From positions 248,001 through 312,000 of the forward strand of contig CAYJFS010000001.1 in assembly GCA_964369665.1 (NCBI GenBank): a stretch of DNA of 64,000 nt, written 5' to 3'. The DNA is from Bilophila sp964369665. Lineage in GTDB: Bacteria > Desulfobacterota > Desulfovibrionia > Desulfovibrionales > Desulfovibrionaceae. Below are positions 63,756 to 64,000 of this stretch, piece after piece. Each line of letters begins with the position of its first letter. The stretch's first letter is position 1. The notes beneath the pieces were generated by a model. The model made no database searches. It saw only the letters and a list, made by a program, of their open reading frames with translations, and was not told the origin of the DNA. Both the position numbers and the translations under genes were made by a program.

Positions 63756-64000
63756 ATGGAAGAAAATATTTATCTTATAGGTATGAATCATTGCACTGCA
63801 GGCGTTGAAATTCGAGAACGCTTTGCTCTTAGCATGTATTGTGAAAAAGATACATGGGCAATACCACATATAAAAGGTATACAAGAATCTCTTATACTCT
63901 CCACATGCAACCGTGTAGAAATCCTTTGTATAGGTAATGAACATACCCCCCAAAATATCTATACTGCATGGTCAAAAATAACAAAACAGTCCATAGAAGA
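63756..64000 (+). CDS. hemA: Glutamyl-tRNA reductase (5' part, cut by window end)
   Basis: First committed step of tetrapyrrole synthesis by the C5 route. ATG at 63756, six bases after the hemX-like stop; about 81 codons are visible and open to the edge. IYLIGMNHCTAGVEIRERFA is the N-terminal signature (usually NHKTA), and LSTCNRVEIL holds the catalytic Cys. Partial only because the window ends. Confidence 0.94.
   Translation, partial: MEENIYLIGMNHCTAGVEIRERFALSMYCEKDTWAIPHIKGIQESLILSTCNRVEILCIGNEHTPQNIYTAWSKITKQSIE

Noticed and set aside
1..64000. CRISPR arrays, insertion sequences, prophage
   Set aside because: No regularly spaced repeats, transposase or phage structural genes were recognised on either strand.

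Overview
The window is a very AT-rich piece of bacterial chromosome. It is densely packed with housekeeping genes on both strands, with short spacers and few mobile traces. Gene content and order point to the Desulfovibrionaceae: desulfoferrodoxin-rubredoxin-rubredoxin:oxygen oxidoreductase followed by cytochrome bd, one-chain pyruvate:ferredoxin oxidoreductase-pta-ackA, two-subunit class I fumarase, nifU-nifS, a two-subunit glycyl-tRNA synthetase next to recO and SurA-like chaperones, and siroheme dehydrogenase-hemX-hemA. The strong AT bias together with this gene set best fits the obligate intracellular pathogen Lawsonia intracellularis or a close relative. That is inference from content, not a database match.

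Layout. 0-6.5 kb: a decayed reading frame at the left edge, rho, convergent nifU-nifS, then rlmE-yebC-ruvC. 6.5-9.1 kb: two glycan-type transferases. 9.4-13.8 kb: oxygen and superoxide defence (dfx, rubredoxin, roo, cydAB). 14.0-21.9 kb: a YbjQ-like protein, then pyruvate to acetate (por, pta, ackA). 21.9-29.4 kb, minus strand: miaA, coaD, rsmD, a beta-CASP nuclease, an NlpC/P60 lipoprotein and a RecD2-type helicase. 29.5-31.6 kb: tRNA-Val, a broken and an intact D-Ala-D-Ala dipeptidase, and a HesB/IscA-like gene with an in-frame UGA and a SECIS-like hairpin. 31.6-36.6 kb: class I fumarase, a small membrane protein, purM, an Smr protein and rpsT. 36.7-48.8 kb: a long minus-strand run glyS, glyQ, recO, RodZ-like, two SurA/PpiC-like chaperones, mfd and an MprF-like membrane protein. 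49.0-57.9 kb: greA with an apparent leader terminator, mtaB, yicC, remA-like, gmk, pyrF, a TPR protein, recJ, an M24 peptidase and a CoA-binding protein. 57.9-58.7 kb: a gene-poor gap with coding remnants. 58.7-64 kb: adk, two glycosyltransferases (CgeB-like and GT9), siroheme dehydrogenase, hemX/ccsA and the start of hemA.

The genes describe a fermentative or respiratory anaerobe that meets oxygen. PFOR, Pta and AckA make ATP from pyruvate. Fumarase serves the C4 branch. NifU/NifS and the HesB-like protein handle Fe-S clusters. The Dfx/rubredoxin/ROO/CydAB block removes superoxide and oxygen. The most striking item is the probable selenoprotein at 31.2-31.5 kb, which an ordinary gene caller would truncate to its C-terminal part.
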